Assembly: GCA_963978545.1 (NCBI GenBank)
Contig: OZ021732.1
Location: 66,912,328-66,976,327, forward strand
DNA length: 64,000 nt
Source: Linyphia triangularis
Lineage: Eukaryota; Arthropoda; Arachnida; Araneae; Linyphiidae
Direction of reading: 5' to 3'
The position numbers and the translations under genes are program-made. The notes beneath the pieces are model-generated. The model was not told the DNA's origin, ran no database searches, and was given only the letters and a program-made list of their open reading frames with translations. Below are positions 1 through 12,279 of the stretch, in pieces; the stretch's first letter is position 1; each line of letters begins with the position of its first letter.

Positions 1-567
1 TATATTTATTAAACTATAAAAAACAGAGAGCAATATCTGAAACTTTTTTTCACAAGAATTCATTTCTTACATTAAAGTCAAAAATGAAGTTGAAGTGATT
101 TCATTAAACTAATATATTTTACACAAATAAACCAGTTTCAGTAAAGTTACATGGCAGAATGAAAAAGGAATTCCAATAATAAGTTTGGATAGAATGAGGT
201 TATTTAAAAGTTACTCATAAAATTTCTGTAACTCTGACATCAATTATCAGGTCTGGTAGAAAAGATAGCATCACAATATTTATACAGACGGGAATCATTT
301 GAAAACGTAAATATTTAAAAGAATATATTTTATTTCATGAAATATTTTAAAATGATTGTATGATGGATCATGATAAAGGGGGTTGATTTCATTCAATTAG
401 TTAAATACTTTTCTCCTAATTACTAGAAGACATTCGTCATTGTAAATAATACAGCAGTACAATATCTGATTCGATGGTTTACTCAGGTTGCGACGCATAA
501 TTGACAAATTGGTAATAGCATTTACAATGTCAACAGCGGATTTCTTAGATTTATTCAGGGAAATGAA
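1..567 (-). terminator. candidate 3' UTR with poly(A) signals
   Basis: This stretch lies downstream of the proposed stop codon at 568-570 on the minus strand. AATAAA (TTTATT on the plus strand) occurs at 550-555, 329-334 and 5-10. In DNA this AT-rich such hexamers are common by chance. Which is used, and whether the last exon is real, needs transcript data. Confidence 0.3.
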
Positions 568-702
568 TTACAAAAATCTATTTGTACCCATATGAGATGT
601 ATCAAGCAATACAACAGGTTGGTCTTTCATTTGAACATAACTTCCGCCGACATTCCCATCACAACATCGCCTAAAACAGTTCATACACGATGCCATCTTG
701 AA
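568..702 (-). CDS. sDscam: sDscam probable last coding exon (C-terminal cytoplasmic tail)
   Basis: Open reading of 44 codons and a TAA stop, preceded by a CAG acceptor (CT at 703-704 on plus) with a branch-like TTAAC upstream. It starts in phase 0, exactly as the cytoplasmic exon 12280-12452 needs, and gives a complete open frame for every cassette (758 residues for C4). The tail begins FKMASCMNCFRRCC, a cysteine/arginine cluster of the kind that can be palmitoylated, and contains YVQM, a YxxM motif of the PI3-kinase SH2 type. Both functional readings are inference. The 11.6 kb gap to the previous exon and the modest pyrimidine tract keep confidence moderate; an internal ATG could also start a separate short ORF. 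Confidence 0.55.
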   Translation of the reverse strand, partial: FKMASCMNCFRRCCDGNVGGSYVQMKDQPVVLLDTSHMGTNRFL

Positions 703-964
703 CTGCGGCAACATTAAATAAAGTTGAAGTTAATGCAATCTGTCAAAATTGACATTTACAGAGAGACAAATTGAATAAAAACAAAACAACTTCACAGAAA
801 TGAGGAGGAAGGGAAGTGGGGTAGGTGGGAGTCAGGACATCGATATATCGCTACTATCGATAAAAGGAAGAACATAACCTTATACAAGATGACGTCGTAT
901 ACCATAGCTCTTGGGAATATCTGAATGGAAAAAGGAATTTTGGCAGTGGAAGGGATGCACAAAA

Positions 965-1000
965 GTGTGTGTGTTTGTGTGTGTGTGGGGGGGGGGGGGG
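965..1000. repeat. (TG)n followed by a G run
   Basis: Short TG dinucleotide array running into 14 consecutive G residues. Confidence 0.9.
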
Positions 1001-1556
1001 ATGATAAAGGTGTGGATGCTTTTTTAGCAAAATGCTTAAGAACTTTCTTGAATGCTAAAATTAGAAAGTGTGCTAAATGAGTACAAAATGCGCAAAATCA
1101 CTATTTTTGTTTTTTCAAATTTAGTCATCGACCTAAAGGAACAAGTAAGGTGAAGAGTGAAAGTATTTTTCCAGTTGTTATTTGGCATAAAAAAGTATAT
1201 TTAAAAATCAATGATTTTATGATAAAAAGTACTTTGATAAATTAAACATTACGAGTGAGGGAAGACGTAATCGTTTTAGTATTTCGCTAAAATAAAAATT
1301 GTGATTTTAGCTCTTTTGCTAAAGAAATTTTTGCCCCAGCTTAAAAACTGGTGTGGGGAAGGGTAGGTGGGGAGGGAGAGGGGAGCATAGTAAATTTTTA
1401 AATTTTATCTGGCCATATCGGGTAAAGTTAGTAATTTCCCCATTTTTGGCATTTTTTGACTTTCAAATTAATAATTAACTCCTTTTCAAGCTCTCTCCCA
1501 CTATATCTAGGTGTTCCTCATTTTTGAAATTGGAGTCAAAGTTAGCTTAAGCCATA

Positions 1557-1562
<6 letters not shown>

Positions 1563-1594
<32 letters not shown>
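1563..1594. repeat. poly(A) run
   Basis: About 32 consecutive A residues; no clear SINE or LINE body next to it. Confidence 0.9.
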
Positions 1595-1599
<5 letters not shown>

Positions 1600-2850
1600 A
1601 AAAAATTAGAGTTGTTCAACATTTTTATCATTTTATAACCATTGTAAAATATTGTTTTTGTTATTGACCATTGTCACATAGCAACCATTCTTCATTGTTA
1701 TCAACTAAAAGGAATAAAAATCTCGATTTTTAAGCTTCTACCCTTGGTACTAAACTTAGAATGCCCTAAAGTAACATCAAAACTGATCGTGCTATGTATT
1801 GAAAATCTGTATACAAAATTACAAGTTATTAGTGTCCACGAAGCGAGACAACAAAGATTTCGTTTATATCGTGAATACACAAAATATAAATAATTTTCAG
1901 TTGAAAAATGTTTTCATCAGCAATTTCTAGAAAATTCAAGAAATGATTATGATAAAAATTATACTTCTATAATAAATACATTATTATGTTTCTCCATACC
2001 CTTGTAACCAAAATTTGCTAAATGCTTAAAAAGTTGTAAACCACAGAAAATCGTTCAATGATGAAAACGGTCTTTCACCAACACTCATTGTGTTATCTCA
2101 ACGATGAAATTGTCAGACCAAGTGGACCGAAATAAATACAAATAAGAAGTACATGCATCTAATCAACATTAATCTACACTGTTAAAATAAATGAAATATT
2201 GCACAAGTTTTAATGATACTTTGAAATGGTTAATGGTTTAAAATTAGAACAGTAGCACAATTTGTCATTTGAATTTTATTAAAAAATAATCAAAAAACAT
2301 TTAAAAAAATTGTAAAAAAAATTCCTATATTCTTAAAATTAATATTTTTTTTAGAACGAGTTCGCGAATAGTAAACTATGAGAATCCTCTTTAAATTTCG
2401 AAACTGTGACAGTATTATAGCAGAGTTTGAAAGTTCTAAGACGTCCCACTTCTCTAGGTAATCATCAAGAACTTTTATTGAAATTAGTAATATTGAAAAA
2501 TATTTTGGTTTTCTTTTTTTAACAGTTATTAGAAAATCATATAAATGAGGAAAGTTAACCTATCACTAGTTTTGCTTGGTTTACAACCTTGAGCAAGAAT
2601 GAACAGAAAGGTATTAATAATGAATGGATTATTATTAACTGGTGTCCGAAGGGGAAATTTTTGTTCTTTTTTTCTACTCCTAAAAAAATTAGAATTATAA
2701 AACTAAAATGAATTTACTAGGTATGCTTTTGTTTTATATAATATTAGTTGGAGACAAAATTATATTGAAAAATAATTGCTTCAACAAGGTTAAATCTACA
2801 TAAATAAGGCACCGATCTACTGATTGAGCAAGGGACACGTCTGCGGCTTA

Positions 2851-3949
2851 TCTCTCTATATATAAGGGAAAGCCCTCACTCACTCACTCATCACTGATTC
2901 TCCCACTTCCCACATGTCCACAACTTTGAAAATTGGTACAAATATCAACAATGGTAAACATAGAAAAAGTAAGTTATTCCGATCTCGATTAACCCACTTG
3001 AAGGGGTCAAAAAGGGGTTAAACGTTCCAAACGAGGGGTATTCGAATGCCCTACTTCCCATTTCGTCACAACTCTAAAAATTGGTGCGAATATCAATAAA
3101 GACAAACGTAGAAAAAGTAGGCTATTCCAATCTCGATTAACCCCTTTAAAGGGTGGAAACGGGGTTAAACGTTCCAATCGAGGAATATTCGAATGTCCCA
3201 CTTCCGACATGGCCACAATTTTGAAAATTGGTACAAATATCAACAATGGTAAACATAGAAAAAGCATGCCTTTCCGATCCCGATTAACCCACTTTAAGCA
3301 GCGGAAAATGGGTTACACGTTCTAAACTCGAATATCCCACTTCCCATATGGTCACAACTACGAAAACTGGTGCGAATATCAATAAAGACAAACGTAGAAA
3401 AAGTAAGTCATTCCGTTCTCGATTAACCAACTTTAAGGGGTCGAAAAGGGGTTAAATGTTCCAAACGAGGGATATCCGAATGGTCCTCTTCCAATGCAGT
3501 CAAAATTCTGATATTTGGTGCTAATGTTAAAAGGGCAAATGTAAAAAAAGTTATTCCAATATCGATTAACGAATTTTTAAGCGATGAAAAGTCGACGCAA
3601 CATTGAAACTTTACGAGGATTATCTTAATGTCTCAATTCCAATACAGCTACTACTTTGAAATTCAGAACTAAGAGCAAACATAAACACAATCTCGATTAC
3701 GTAATTAAAAAGGGTTCGAAGGGAGTTAAACGTTCTAAACAAGGGATATTCAAATGTCTCTTTCCAATATACTATTGACAATTATAAATTTTGTCAAAAC
3801 TGTCAACAAAGGAAAGTTCCTATTTTGATAAATCAATTTCTCGGGATCGAAATGGGAGCAAACGTCTGAAGTGTAGAATACATGAATGTTTTTTGATCGC
3901 TAAAATGCTAATGGTAAAATTTCGTAGCGCAGGACAGGTATTCAGCTAG
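2851..3949 (+). mobile_element. non-autonomous Helitron with internal tandem repeats
   Basis: The 5' end reads A|TCTCTCTATATATAAGGG and the 3' end reads CAGCTAG|T: 5' TC, 3' CTAG and insertion between A and T, as Helitrons do. Inside are about six to seven diverged copies of a unit of about 147 bp. Each has a CCCACTTCC-like motif, AAATTGGT.C.AATATCAA, a GATCTCGATTAACC-like motif and GGGGTTAAACGTTC; copies start near 2902, 3050, 3198, 3337, 3484 and 3630. No Rep/helicase coding is present, so it would need enzymes in trans. The 3' hairpin is weak. Confidence 0.6.
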
Positions 3950-4684
3950 TAAATATATATTTGACAGTTAAAAATAATTACTTTTCTATATAACTTTGTC
4001 GCAATGTAACATAATTTGTGAGATAGTAATAGTAATAATTCTTATCTCTTTACTATATTACTGAAAAAGGATAAAAATATCTAATGCGTACCCCAGAGAA
4101 TTGCCTTAATACTTAATTGTTTTTGTGATTTTTACTTTAGTTAAGTGACTGTTATTATGGGATTCGGTGCCCATACGAAGCTGTTGGCGTGAATTTAAAA
4201 TTACCGCAACCCAGAAGAAGATGACGAATAAAATTACCGCAATCTAGAATCGTTGATGGGTCAAGTTTGAGATGCTTCTTGTTTGCCACTTGAAATTTTT
4301 TAGCTTAACTTTTAAAAGTTATTACTTCAAACTATAGGTTAATCTTAGAAGTTTTTATTACCAAAAATACTCCCCCCCCCCCCTTGTTTTTAACAGAAAT
4401 ATTTTAAGAGGTCAGGGGGTGGCTGTTGTTCTGGTACAATAAATATTTATAGTTTTTATCAACACTGCAAAAAAATGCAGCGTCTTTACCAACAAATCAG
4501 ACTGACTGCAGACATTATAATTTCGCGTTGAAAATTGAAATAATTTTAAGTATGCTATAATTGGTGTGAGATTATCAATGGCTATTTTATAATCATAAGA
4601 GTTCTTGAAGAGTACTAATGGATTGTGTTCGTTTCACTATTCTATATGAAATGGGACTTGCCTAATTTCTAGAGAAGAAAACTG

Positions 4685-4885
4685 CCGAATAGAAAGGATT
4701 CTTAAGGTTTGGTTTGTGTGCTCACTGACCTATACTTGTGGACAATAACGGTTAATCAGGCTGGGACCTACAGCTTAACTTGGATTCCGAACCACAACGA
4801 ACATCCATGCCTAACTCGAGATTCGAACCCGGCACCTTTGGCATGCGAAGCCAGAGCGCTAACCCCACAGCCAGTGAAGTGAAGG
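4685..4885 (-). mobile_element. tRNA-derived SINE, copy 1
   Basis: On the minus strand the element has a tRNA-like head: GGGTTAGCGCTCTGG (A-box region) and GGTTCGAATCTC (B box of a pol III promoter) about 30 bp apart. A conserved body follows (GGCATGGATGTTCGTTGT, CTGTAGGTCCC, GATTAACCGTTATTGT). The same order recurs on the plus strand at 16827-17112, so this is a family. It is not a functional tRNA gene. Overlapping short ORFs on both strands are by-products. Confidence 0.7.
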
Positions 4886-5037
4886 AAAAAAAGGTATTAC
4901 AGTCAGCTTTATCTCCGTGGTTGTTAAGCACGGAATCAGTCATAGCGAGTATGTTTTTGATAAGTTAAAAAAGTCTTTTAAAAGTGCTTGTTATAATTTA
5001 AAATTCATAATGATAGTTAGATTTTTTTTATCTATCC

Positions 5038-5392
5038 CTAGTTGAAGGGACAGGAGTCACTCGGGCTCATTATACCTTTTAAGGGGAGAAAAAAAGGGGG
5101 AGGGAAGGTACTTCGAAATTTCAGGTTGCTAGTTGCATTCCACTAGTATCGAAGATCAGATGTGTAAAATTTCATCAACATCTGAATAAAACTGTAGGTT
5201 TCAAATTATGATCATACTCTTTAAGGAGCGAAAAGAGGGTTGGTGGGAAGGGTTTTTCGAAATTTCAAGCAGTCTAGACTCTTCTTCTTGTTTCAAAGAT
5301 CAACTGTGCAAAATTTCATCAGGATCGGAATAAAACGGTAGCTTTCCATAAAACATACACACATACATAAGGAAATTCTTTTTTTACATAGA
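5038..5392 (-). mobile_element. Helitron-like fragment with two tandem units
   Basis: On the minus strand it begins TCTATGTAAAA after an A and ends CTTCAACTAG. Two units of about 150 bp each carry AAATTTCATCA, GGAATAAAACGGTAG-like and CGAAATTTCA motifs. A related block lies on the plus strand at 30296-31075. The family assignment rests on the ends and the shared repeats only. Confidence 0.45.
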
Positions 5393-7335
5393 TAGTTTAT
5401 AAAATGAAAAAGAGTCTTTATAAGAGTAATAAAAAAGCCTTTATTGTAAAACAAAACAAAATTAAGTATCATAATACACAATAGTACAATTCATAAATAT
5501 ATATAGAAAAAGCATAATAATCAACAAACTACTTCAAAGGAATGATAGCTGCACATTTCAAAAAGAGTTTTCAATTTCTTCCATATTGTAACGCGAGAAA
5601 TAAGCAAACTTTCATATGATGTTGCGACTTCACAAATCGCCAATTGAAAATAACAATTGATTCGAAGAATGACACAGAGATTCACATGTTGGAGATGGAA
5701 ACACAGTAAATAATTATGCAAACATAGTAGAGTATGAAATACTAACGGAATCTGAGAGAAGGTACGTAATTTTTCACAAGAATGGTTAAGTTAATGAATT
5801 TTTTTTATTGAAAATGTTTTTCATCATAGAAAAATCTGGAGTGCGAGGATGAAGGTGTCTCTGACTTGATCAAAGAAATCCTACTTAAGCTACATTAACA
5901 AATTGATAATTAAAATTTTTTTGATCGCATCTGAAGTATCCCGTTTATTCTCACAGTGCCACAACCATTACCAAACACAATCGAGGCACATTATTATGCT
6001 TTATCATTGTTTACTGCTGCAGGAGCTGAAATAAACTTTTGGATTGTTGAGGATCAACCTTTCATTTTATGCTGCAGGTGTTACAGATTACTATGGAAAA
6101 TTTCTTCTTGTGGGTGTATGCAAAGTAGAACATACAAAAATTCCATGTTCTTGTTTCTTATTTTAAATTTTTAAATAAAATGTCTAACCCTCTTACCTGT
6201 TTCATTTTCAAAATGCTTTTGTGATGAAAGCATCCTCCCGATGAACATTGGCAGACTCGTAAGTTAAATACTTTTAAATTTAAAGTTTAATTAATGGTAA
6301 TTATTTAAATTTGATTAATTTTAAATGAATTATCATGTCAAAAATTGTCTCCTGCTAAAAGTAAAACCAAGTAAATTAAATTAACTTAAAAATTTAAAGC
6401 ATTTAATTTAAGCAAATGGGAGTGAGAGTCTTCCTTCAATGATCACCAAGAAGAAGCTCTTACCACAAGCTTCAACTGGAATTTTACTTCTATGAATTTG
6501 ACTACAACCACAAATTTATAAAGTGAAAGTAAGAAATAGAACCAATTATGCGTTGACAATGTCTCTAAACAATTGCTTCTCTGTAAAAGTAAGTGTACGC
6601 CCATTTTTGGCATTTGTCACTTATTTGACTAAGTTTCACTGCGCTGTATCATAAACATGACCTTTATTTTTCTTCTTCATTGACGATGGCTTTGATGGCA
6701 GAGGTCTGTCTTTCATATTCTAGAAGAAAAGAACGTTTGTATATACACAAAATATACCATTAATATATATTTATATAACACGAATGCACTTTTTAAGTAA
6801 ATTCAAGTAATATTTTAAATTCCGACCAAATAAATTTTTAATCTCTACACATCTTGGGTTTGGTGCTAAAATCGTCCATTGAATTGGACTTAGGGGATGT
6901 GTGTTATAGAAAAATTCATTCACATGTCCTTCATTTCAGGTCCGTATTCAAGGGATGGGAGGATTATAGGTATCAGTACCCCCGAAATATTTTCATTAAA
7001 TTACATACATTGAATTACTATGCATTAAACTACACGAATATATAATTTCGAATTTAAAACAATGGGCTTATTTAATAGTTTTTTTTTAAAAAAACTTTCT
7101 CCGTATTTGTGTAGGTTGGTAAAAACATTTTTCTAATCTCCCGAAATGAAAGTATAGCTGCGGCCTTGGTTCCTTTGCAAATTATTCTGTTTAATTTGGA
7201 AGCTTACTATCGTTATTTTCAACCTTCAATACCATGCAATGACGACCTAAAAGTAAATTTTGGCAATTTTGATTTTTTCACACCGAATTGAAAGTTCTAC
7301 GATTTGTTTGACTTTTTGTACCCACAACTTTTGTA

Positions 7336-9319
7336 AAGTACCCCCCCCCCCCTCCAAAAAAAAAAAAAAAAAAAAAACCAGAACGATGGCTATATCTTCG
7401 GTTCTAATTATCGTAGAATCTTACGGTTTGCACCAAAATGTTTTGCTTACGATTTTCTATATATCTGATGCAATTTTCTTTCTTGAGGGACCGTATACTA
7501 AGTAAAAGTAACGCTATCTTCGAAAATTTCAATACGAACCTTTATTTCTTATCATTTCATTCAATTCAGAATACATCATTTACCCTATATACCAAATTTC
7601 ATTGCATTATGTTGAAAAACACGTCACTTATGAGCGAAAATATTTCGACCATTTTTTGACCGATCTTCAGGAAGAATTTCCATAAAACGAAAGGTATTTT
7701 TAAGGTTCTTCACAGCGGGAGAAATCGAACGGTTAATGTGGCGCGTTTCACGAAGATTAAAAAAAAAGTATTAGTCTAAAATTGCATAGAAAGTACTTGG
7801 ATTTATAGTGTCATGTTTAAGATTAATACAAAAATAGCAAGTAAACGCAAAAGTAACATAATTTATTTACAACATTAAAGATGTGCATTCTTCACACGAA
7901 ATAAATAAAATATCGAAAACTGTAATTGCAGAAATATAACGAATACTGCTGATAATTAGAAAATTAATAAATATTAAATGTAGGCATTAGTAAACAGTAT
8001 TTAGCGAAGCATGAATATTTTACAGAAATATTTCACTATAAACACAAATGTAACTAGATCGTTGAAATTATTTATAAAATGAAAAAGTCACATGATTCAG
8101 TAAAATTTTTAAAGGATAACTTAAAAAATGTTGTTTTAAATAAATGAATTTAAGAAAGCAAATTAAAAAAAAAAATTGATAGTTTACAGAAAAAATAATT
8201 AATAATTTAAAAAACTAAAAAACACGCTTCAATAGAAAATCAAACTAAAAAGTAGAAAATAATCAATAGATTAAAAAACTAAGAAACACGCTTTAATAGA
8301 AAAGTGAACTAAAAAGTAGAAGATAATTTTAAATAAGTTTGAAATAAGAATAGAGTGATTAACAAGAAATATTTATTTTATCGTAAAAAAGCATGGGGTG
8401 CTTTTTAAGATATTTTCATAATGGCTCTACTTTTACCAATATCTGTCATTAAATATTTACAAAAATTGACATCAAACACCCTACGCTTTTTTACGATAAA
8501 ATAAATATTTCTTGTTAATCACTCTATTCTTATTTCAAACTTATTTAAAATTATCTTCTACTTTTTAGTTCACTTTCCTATTAAAGCGTGTTTCTTAGTT
8601 TTTAAACTATTGGTTATACGATAATTGAACGTTATGCGATTTTCCACACCTCTAGTTTTCCTTGAATTAATCTTTGATAGTTTTCAAAAGTCGTCTACTA
8701 TACGGTCCCTTAAAGTGAGCGTTTTTTACATTTTCTCTAAAAAATTGAGAACTAATAGTCAAAATGAAAAGAAAAAAAATTATGGGGGGGGGGGGAGGGT
8801 TTAGACCATGGTAAATCTAATGAAAGCAAAAAAAAAAATATATGTTTCTACTAAAAAAAAAATTTAATTGCTTTATTAATTAATAATTAATTATTAAAAA
8901 AGAAATTGATTCAAAAGCTGATTGCTATTTATGTTTGGAAAAATTACTGAAATATATTAATTATTTAAGTATTTATGGCCAAAAAACCAACTTTTTTTTT
9001 TAACATTAATTTATCATTTTCTTTTTATCATTTAAATTACAAACCATTCATTAGAAAATTACAAATTTTTGTATTTCGCATTCTTTTTTAATGCTGAATC
9101 CAAATATGGAATAATATTATGAGGTTGCTATTGAACTTTTAAAAGTTTGGTTCTGTTTTAATATGTAGATGACCCCTCATGATAAAAAAAACCCTACATA
9201 CAATTATTAAAAAACTTTCACGATTTACAACGGTACCTTTTGTTTGTTATTTCAACAATTAGAACAAAAGATATAGCCGTCGTTCTGTTTTTTTTTTTTT
9301 TTTTTTTTTTTGGGTACTG
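7336..9319. mobile_element. TA-flanked TIR element (mariner-like MITE family), copy 1, with insertions
   Basis: The ends AAGTACCC... and ...GGGTACTG sit between TA dinucleotides, and the sub-terminal arms repeat in inverse (ACGATGGCTATATCTTCGG on the left; ATATAGCCGTCGTTCT on the right). The internal segment 9120-9240, with GTAGATGACCCCTCATGAT, matches copy 2 at 14575-14700. Compared with copy 2 (775 bp) this copy carries an extra block of about 1.2 kb, roughly 7690-8880, which includes a fold-back repeat. No transposase is visible. Confidence 0.55.
8274..8607. repeat. fold-back repeat nested in the MITE
   Basis: The arm 8274-8400 and its near-perfect inverse 8480-8607 share AAGAAACACGCTTTAATAG, AACTAAAAAGTAGAAGATAA and ACAAGAAATATTTATTTTAT on opposite strands, with a loop of about 80 bp. 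A diverged tandem copy of the outer part precedes it at about 8212-8265. Confidence 0.8.
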
Positions 9320-10039
9320 TACAACCACAATTTAACTGAAGTGCGCTGATTGTTTGGACATCTGTATCAACCACATTAATATATCTAAACGACTGCTTAT
9401 TTTACACAAATTAAATGAAGAAGTAAGACTTTTTGTCATTTGGCTTCGGATTGGGCACAGAAGTTTTCAAGTAGGATTTTTATAAGGAACTGTCTCGCTC
9501 TGACTATAGGAGTTTTGTGAAAATCAGTAATTTTTCAGAAATGTCTAGAAGAAAACCCCAAGAAAATAATAGTGAAAAAAAAAAAAAAAAAAAAAAAAAA
9601 ACACGCTTTTTTTTAAATGGTTTTTATCATACAACTAGTTCTCGAGTTATTCAGGAGATAGTGTTTCGAACAGGGGAGATATAAGACACAAAAATACAAA
9701 AGAGTAACATTTTATTATTTCTAGGATCCCGGAATAATGAAAGAAAAAAATTAAACACAAAAGCAGTATTGGAAATGCTCAGTTAAATTCTAAAAATAGA
9801 TTTCAATGTTTCATATCTGATGTTTAAAAATTAAAAATATTATCCAAGAAAACAAAGTTTTTAATATAAATCCTTTAAGCATTGCCAATTTTTATATTCA
9901 TTAGCATAACGCCGATTCTATTGTCAGCGTGTGCTTGGTGTTTGCATCTAATTTTAAATATTAAAAACATTTCTATCAGCAAAATGTGCGGCAAATTGCA
10001 TTTCATAATTTATTTATTAAAAATGAATGCGAATTTATG

Positions 10040-10280
10040 CATTCACGTTCTAATAAATATCTTTTATGTATTCTGATTAAAACAATTTTGGCAACAGAGG
10101 AAAGAGTTTCAACAATGATTGGTTAAAATTCTCTCACTTACTTTTACGCAACGGAATGTTGAATTGATTGGGCTACACTCCTTAATAAATTTATACATTC
10201 GTGTCTGATTATATTTTATTTATTCTGATTAAAATAATTTTGATAACAAGAAAATGTTTCAACAATGATCGGTTAAAACG
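10040..10280. repeat. two-copy tandem duplication
   Basis: The segments around 10040-10125 and 10195-10280 share TATTCTGATTAAAA, AATTTTG and TTTCAACAATGATTGGTTAAAA-like blocks in the same order. Origin unknown. Confidence 0.55.
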
Positions 10281-11584
10281 GATTTATCCATCAGTCCTCG
10301 ACACCAAGCAGATGCAAGAATCAGTTTAAAAAAACACACATAAGATACTTAAAAAGAAATAAGAACAAATGCTCATTATAGCACGAAAAATAGTTTCGAA
10401 ATAGCATATATGCTTCTTTTTCCCGTGAACTTACACATTTCTCTCAATCTTTTTTTAAATTTTCAAAAGTCAGGGGTTGAGGGGGGGGGGGGGATTACAC
10501 TTACATCCTCCTGCTGGCGCTCATGTCAATTTCCATAACTTTTGGGTTGAAAATTCCAACCTTTCATTAGTGTCAGAGGATAGAGGATTTCTCTTTTAGT
10601 TTGTTAAAAACTTCCAATTCTCCTCTACATTTCAAAGGATAGGATTGGGGATAAATGAAAAGTAGCTGTAAGGAAGACTCTTATAAGGAATTTCTTTGCG
10701 TAAACATATTCCTAACGGGAAAAAAACCCCGAAAAAACAACAACAGATAACTCCGAGAGGCAACCTAGGTGCTCGTCAGTGCACCCGCTAAGTTCACGGC
10801 CAGGCATATTTTACCCGAAGCCACTCAGCAGTATTCTGACCTCACATATCTGCGTATTACAGTATGCCTGAGAGCTGATTTTTTTTTTACAGGTAGCTGT
10901 TAGCCCCTAAATTTCAAGTCACCAATTATATTGGTTGTCGAGATAATCAAATTCAAAAACGGCAGAAAACGTCATATTTCCATTATCCATCCAGAACTCA
11001 CTCACTGATCATCAAATTACTAAGGTATTTCTAGCAGAGATAGAAGAATGAAATTTGGTATGCTAGTAAAGTTTAACATGTAAACGAAGGAAAAAATCTA
11101 AAAATTCAGATTTCCCCCTCCGAATCCTCTAAAGTTGGCTTTATTCGAAAAATTTGAATCTCGATTTTAATACACTTCTATTGGGGCTAAAATTATAAAA
11201 CTTAGAATACTAGTAGTTCTTAGCATATATAAATAGAGAATACTCTCGCCACACACGTCGCAAACCCTCTAAAATTAAGAAATAGTAAAAAAAGTGTACT
11301 TGGCATTATAAAACTAACTATTGGCGATATTTTATCGCCTATTAAATGATCGCCAATTGTTATTATTTTTTCTTCTTTGCCAACTTTTTTTTTTGCATAT
11401 CTGAATTAAATATTTATTTAAAATAATTTTATATAATAATCATTCATATTGAATGCATAACCCTTTCAATCCCAGGAAGTTTTCTTGCAAGTTTAAAAAT
11501 TATGAACACTGGAAATTTTAAAACTAGTTATTGTAGTGCAAATAAATAATAAATTTTAAATTAGTACCTTAAAAAAAGAAGTGA

Positions 11585-12028
11585 AATCTCAACAAAAACA
11601 TCTCTGTAAAAAATCGCCAAATTTTTCTTGTACGGCCGAGAAAAGCATTGAGATCTAAAGCAGAGCCAAGATTAAAGTTGTTGTAAATTACGGGCAATGA
11701 AAATTAGTAATTATTTTTTTTTCTCAAAGTCAAAATTCCCCTGCATAGGCCTAACTATCTAGCTACAAAAATGCTTGTGTGACTTGGCCATTACGCGTCA
11801 GTAAACCAGAATATGTAATGGCCAAGTGCCACAAATATTGTTACAGCAAGATATTTAGGCCTATGCAGAGGAATTTTGACTTTGAGAAAAAAAATTTACT
11901 AATTTTCGTTTCCAGTAATTTACAACAACTTTAAACTTGGCTCTACTTTAGATCTCAATACTTTTCACGGCTGTAATCATTGCAAGAAAAACTTGGCGCC
12001 TTTTTACAGAGATGTTTTTGTTGGGATA
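11585..12028. repeat. long hairpin (fold-back element), arms about 210 bp
   Basis: The left arm 11585-11800 is closely the inverse of the right arm 11818-12028. Shared blocks include CAACAAAAACATCTCTGTAAA, TCTCAAAGTCAAAATTCC, GCATAGGCCTAA and CTTGGCCATTAC. The loop is only about 20 bp. It lies about 250 bp downstream of the cytoplasmic exon in transcript orientation, so it would form a long RNA stem in the pre-mRNA. It probably derives from a fold-back transposon; no coding capacity. Confidence 0.85.
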
Positions 12029-12077
12029 CAATCTACCGAAACTACTGTCATATCTCCCAGTTCCTGGTTGATTGAAT

Positions 12078-12083
12078 TTTATT
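12078..12083 (-). terminator. sDscam: candidate alternative poly(A) signal
   Basis: AATAAA on the minus strand, about 175 bp past an in-frame TGA (12256-12258) reached if the cytoplasmic exon is not spliced. It would allow a short alternative terminal exon. Use is unproven. Confidence 0.25.
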
Positions 12084-12279
12084 GCCTAGCGTAAGGGCAA
12101 CATTAGGGCGGGCTAAACTGCGCCGCCCAGTTTCTGAAAGTAGAATTGTACTTAACAGCCATCGATGTGGCAAAAAAAAAAGAACGTGTTCTATTGTATT
12201 GAAGAAGAATAAACTGCTCAATAACTCTTCCTTGGAAACAGTGAAATTAGTACCATCATTCATAAAAATCTTTACTCAC

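Larger units (their letters stand above)
703..12279 (-). other. sDscam: long last intron of sDscam, rich in mobile DNA
   Basis: About 11.6 kb with no convincing exon on either strand. It holds a (TG)n/G run, an A run, a Helitron, a SINE, a Helitron-like fragment, a TA-flanked MITE with a nested fold-back repeat, a short tandem duplication and a long hairpin (each listed separately). The intervals 703-960, 1600-2850, 3950-4680, 5400-7330 and 9320-11580 show AT-rich sequence with nothing I recognise. Short ORFs such as 5956-6174 and 9882-10076 look like chance. Confidence 0.6.

Noticed and set aside
2900..3800. CRISPR-like regularly spaced repeats
   Set aside because: Units of about 147 bp repeat along their whole length without distinct spacers and lie inside a Helitron in an animal genome.
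4745..4880. tRNA gene suggested by a B-box-like GGTTCGAATC
   Set aside because: No cloverleaf can be built; the sequence recurs as a SINE with a conserved non-tRNA body.
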